Source: Pseudopedobacter saltans DSM 12145 | GTDB lineage: Bacteria; Bacteroidota; Bacteroidia; Sphingobacteriales; Sphingobacteriaceae | Assembly: GCF_000190735.1 (NCBI RefSeq) | Contig: NC_015177.1 | Coordinates: 372,001 to 436,000, forward strand | Reading direction: 5' to 3' | Length of the DNA stretch: 64,000 nucleotides | Shown: positions 61,520-64,000 of the stretch, piece after piece | How positions within the stretch are numbered: the first letter of the stretch is position 1 | Layout: every line of letters begins with the position of its first letter | Notes under the pieces: generated by a model | The model's database searches: none | What the model saw: only the letters and a program-made list of their open reading frames with translations | What the model was told of the DNA's origin: nothing | Translations under genes and position numbers: made by a program

Positions 61520-62416
61520 TTATCGTTTTTTAAGAATATCGTATTTTCTGATGTTAGACGGATCTATGCCTGAAAGTAAATTATATACCTTCATTTTTTC
61601 TGTCGGATCCGCTTTAGAAAATACATTTGCTAATTCATCTGCCTTTGCGGTAAAGAAAGTTTGCATAAAAATAGCTCCTTGTTTTTGTCTGTCTATTTCT
61701 TCCAGCTTAGGGAGAACATCTAAAATGTTTTTTCTCCCTTTGGATAAATTATCCGACATCATATCCAAACCCTCGCGATGATAAGCGTAAATGAACTCTC
61801 TAAGTGGATGAAAGCTTTTGCTAAGTAAATTCTCTACCAGCCAATATCTGTTCTTTAAGTTTTCATGCGCCTGCCAACCTGCGTATCCAGAAGATTGTGC
61901 GTTATTTAACACCGTTTGTGCTTTTGTATAATAGGCAGATCCTCCCAGTTTACTGAAACTGTCATAATCCAATCCTACAATGATATAAGCATAAAAAGCC
62001 AATAGCGATGTTAAGTTATTGATATAGTTTTGCTCGGAATAATCAAAAGGCTGTCCTTCTGAAAAATTGAAATCGAAGCTCTTATCGCTGATACTTAACG
62101 AAGTGGAATTATAAGAAGAATTAAATACAGGTCTGGTGCTTATAATTTGAGCTTCGGCTTTGAAATTACTTGAACCATCCCATTCTTTTATGTTCAGTAC
62201 AAAACTACAATCTATCCTCTCGTTAGCTTTTATCTGATCATTAGACCATTTGCGATTATTCAAAAAATCGGTGATCGTTTGTTCCAAAATTTCTATCGGT
62301 CTTTTATTGGTGTTTTGTATCTGCGGAGTAAGTATCTGTACACGGGCGTTCAGGTCTTGTGCCTGAATATTCACAACAGTAAAAAAACTCAATATAAGGG
62401 ATAAACAATATCTCAT
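61520..62416 (-). CDS. DUF4835 secreted protein
   Basis: A 298-residue protein with a signal peptide (FFTVVNIQAQ). The body carries RVQILTPQIQNTNKRPIEIL and FYAYIIVGLDYDSFSKLGGS, which are characteristic of DUF4835. The function is not firmly known; it is conserved next to coaBC and recN in the phylum. The first 4 bp overlap the coaBC end (ATGA), suggesting coupling. Confidence 0.88.
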   Translation of the reverse strand: MRYCLSLILSFFTVVNIQAQDLNARVQILTPQIQNTNKRPIEILEQTITDFLNNRKWSNDQIKANERIDCSFVLNIKEWDGSSNFKAEAQIISTRPVFNSSYNSTSLSISDKSFDFNFSEGQPFDYSEQNYINNLTSLLAFYAYIIVGLDYDSFSKLGGSAYYTKAQTVLNNAQSSGYAGWQAHENLKNRYWLVENLLSKSFHPLREFIYAYHREGLDMMSDNLSKGRKNILDVLPKLEEIDRQKQGAIFMQTFFTAKADELANVFSKADPTEKMKVYNLLSGIDPSNIRKYDILKKR

Positions 62417-63606
62417 ATCAATTCTTTAATGACAGTTAAAATATCTTGTGCAACAGCATCTTTCGGTTTCAGATCGAAGCTTAATTGCTCTTTATTTTTC
62501 TTAATGATAGTTATTTTATTTTCATTCCCCTGAAAACCGGCACCTTTATCATTCAATGAGTTTAGAACAATAAAATCAAGATTCTTGCGCTCTAATTTAC
62601 TGATTGCATTAGAAATTTCATTCTGTGTTTCTAATGCGAAGCCAACTAAAATCTGCTTTTGCTTATGCGCACCTAAATAAGCCGCAATATCCTTTGTCTT
62701 CTTTAATTCAAGATCAAAAGAGTCACTCGTTTTCTTTATTTTGTTGTCTGCCACAATAACAGGCGTATAGTCAGCAACTGCGGCACTTAGTATACAAATA
62801 TCAGTTGAATCGTAATATTTAAGCACTTCATCGAACATTTCTGACGCAGATATAACATCTATTCTTTTTATAGAAGCGTGGTTTTGTTCTAATTGAGTTG
62901 GTCCACATATCAGTGTTACTTCTGCACCTTGCTCTGCACAGGCATGCGCCAGAGCTAAACCCATTTTTCCCGAAGAATGATTCCCTATAAATCTAACCGG
63001 GTCAATTGCTTCGTAGGTTGGGCCGGCTGTTACCAGGACTTTTTTTCCTTTCAAAGCTAGATTGTCATTAAAATGATTGGCTATAACGTTGAAAATATCT
63101 GCAGGTTCGGCCATTCTCCCTTTACCAGACAGCCCACTGGCTAGTTCGCCTGTTCCCGGATTTATTAGTTTATTTCCGTAGGATTGTAGTTTTTCTAGAT
63201 TTGCTTTTGTAGAAAAATGTTTCCACATGTCTAAGTCCATGGCAGGAGCAAAATAAACCGGGCATTTTGCAGAAAGGTACGTAGCACTAAGCAGGTTATC
63301 GCACAGTCCGTTTGCAAATTTAGCCATGGTATTTGCTGAAATAGGAGCTATGATAAACACATCAGCCCATAAGGCTAATTCTACATGATTATTCCATTCG
63401 CCTGTATCTTCTTTATAATATTTGCTGTATACCGGATTTTTAGAAAGCGTGGAAAGCGTAAGAGGAGTGATAAAGGATGAAGCATCTTTGGTTAAAATCA
63501 CTTTGACCTGAGCGTCTGCTTTTACAAACAGACGAACTAATTCTGCCGATTTGTAACTTGCAATACTTCCGCATACCCCCAATAGTATGTTTTTCCCTTT
63601 AAGCAT
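62413..63606 (-). CDS. coaBC: Bifunctional phosphopantothenoylcysteine decarboxylase/synthetase
   Basis: A 397-residue CoaBC (Dfp). The N-terminal flavin decarboxylase shows GVCGSIASYKSAELVR and PVYFAPAMDLDMW. The C-terminal synthetase shows TAGPTYEAIDPVRFIGNHSS and the VLNSLNDKGAGF region. It makes 4'-phosphopantetheine for coenzyme A. It is a core gene. Confidence 0.95.
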   Translation of the reverse strand: MLKGKNILLGVCGSIASYKSAELVRLFVKADAQVKVILTKDASSFITPLTLSTLSKNPVYSKYYKEDTGEWNNHVELALWADVFIIAPISANTMAKFANGLCDNLLSATYLSAKCPVYFAPAMDLDMWKHFSTKANLEKLQSYGNKLINPGTGELASGLSGKGRMAEPADIFNVIANHFNDNLALKGKKVLVTAGPTYEAIDPVRFIGNHSSGKMGLALAHACAEQGAEVTLICGPTQLEQNHASIKRIDVISASEMFDEVLKYYDSTDICILSAAVADYTPVIVADNKIKKTSDSFDLELKKTKDIAAYLGAHKQKQILVGFALETQNEISNAISKLERKNLDFIVLNSLNDKGAGFQGNENKITIIKKNKEQLSFDLKPKDAVAQDILTVIKELI

Positions 63607-63688
63607 ATTCAGTGTTAAAGTTTAAAAGTAAAAAATAAACTCGATACGCGAGTGATATTTATCGTAAAACAAATAATCAGAAAAAGAC

Positions 63689-63715
63689 AAAGCCTGTTTA
63701 TGATAAACAGGCTTT
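63689..63715 (-). terminator. Intrinsic terminator after rpoZ
   Basis: AAAGCCTGTTTA and TAAACAGGCTTT form a perfect 12-bp stem with a 3-nt loop. On the minus strand it is followed by a T-rich stretch (GTCTTTTTC) downstream of rpoZ. Confidence 0.75.
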
Positions 63716-63748
63716 ACAATCCTTTTAAGGCTGACGCCTAACAAATAT

Positions 63749-64000
63749 TTAGCTATTGTTTTTTTTCTCTTTAGAAGGATTTCTGTGATATACTTTACCA
63801 TTGATAAACTCATCAATCGCAATTAAAGAAGCTTTAGGCATTCTTTCGTAGTGTTTAGAAATCTCGATTTGTTCTCTGTTTTCGAAAACTTCTTCCAGAT
63901 TGTCGTTGCTGCTGGCAAACTCAGCTAATTTAGAATGTAACTCTTCTTTTAAATTAGCAGAAATTTGGTTTGCTCTTTTGCTGATCACTACAATAGACTC
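63749..64000 (-). CDS. rpoZ: RNA polymerase omega/Rpb6-like subunit, partial
   Basis: The reading frame is open to the window edge, so the N-terminus lies outside. The visible part includes VVISKRANQISANLKEEL, DNLEEVFENREQIEISKHYE and PKASLIAIDEFINGKVYHR, the sequence of the Bacteroidota RpoZ/Rpb6-like omega subunit. It stabilises RNA polymerase assembly. It precedes coaBC, as is usual in the phylum. Confidence 0.85.
   Translation of the reverse strand, partial: ESIVVISKRANQISANLKEELHSKLAEFASSNDNLEEVFENREQIEISKHYERMPKASLIAIDEFINGKVYHRNPSKEKKNNS

Noticed and set aside
1-64000. CRISPR arrays, rRNA genes, prophage or conjugative modules.
   Set aside because: No regularly spaced repeats, no rRNA-like sequence and no phage structural or mating-pair genes were seen on either strand.

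Overview
The window looks like chromosome from a Bacteroidota bacterium of the Pedobacter/Sphingobacteriaceae type. Reasons: two SusC/SusD pairs, many glycoside hydrolases with secretory or lipoprotein signals, promoters of the Bacteroidota TAnnTTTG class, low G+C, and the gene order rpoZ-coaBC-DUF4835-recN at the right edge. The organism name is inference. No rRNA, tRNA or CRISPR array was seen.

Layout. 1-12313: two TonB transporter/SusD pairs, the second followed by a fibronectin/beta-helix lipoprotein. 12575-22264: two paralogous PL1 pectate lyases bracket an accessory block with an IS3-family element (1383 bp, CAG target duplication), a 2-hydroxyacid dehydrogenase-like gene, a broken yefM-yoeB locus, a DUF108 dehydrogenase, a DUF4382 lipoprotein, an acetyltransferase and a GH28 polygalacturonase. 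24339-49331: about 25 kb of co-directional genes, with a DUF6298-like protein, GH140, GH43-like, two sialidase-like propellers, SGNH esterase, GH2, GH78 and DUF3826. This run continues into a cytoplasmic catabolic cassette (Fe-ADH, DHDPS/NAL-type aldolase, PdxA2, DUF1537 kinase), an SSS symporter, an STN-esterase fusion and a Tat-exported TIM barrel. 49346-50531: an apparently intact RelE-type toxin-antitoxin pair and a decayed higBA. 52285-57771: GH106 and GH127. 57824-64000: ordinary core genes.

How it works together. The enzyme set (GH140 apiosidase family, GH127, GH106, GH78, GH2, GH43, GH28, PL1, esterases) fits breakdown of pectin and probably rhamnogalacturonan-II. The cassette at 41174-45403 reads as a route for a seven-carbon 2-keto-3-deoxy sugar diacid such as Dha: aldolase gives pyruvate plus a C4 uronate, the ADH reduces it to a tetronate, the kinase makes the 4-phosphate, and PdxA2 yields dihydroxyacetone phosphate. 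This assignment is inference.

The strongest new signal is regulatory. Five transcription units (susCD-2, both PL1 genes, the 25-kb run and GH106-GH127) have the same promoter layout: two 11-bp direct repeats (consensus aaaatNNtata) 21 bp apart, and a TAnnTTTG box starting exactly 33 bp after the start of the second repeat. No regulator gene for it is in the window.

All frameshifted genes found are in the IS or in toxin-antitoxin loci. The metabolic genes are intact.
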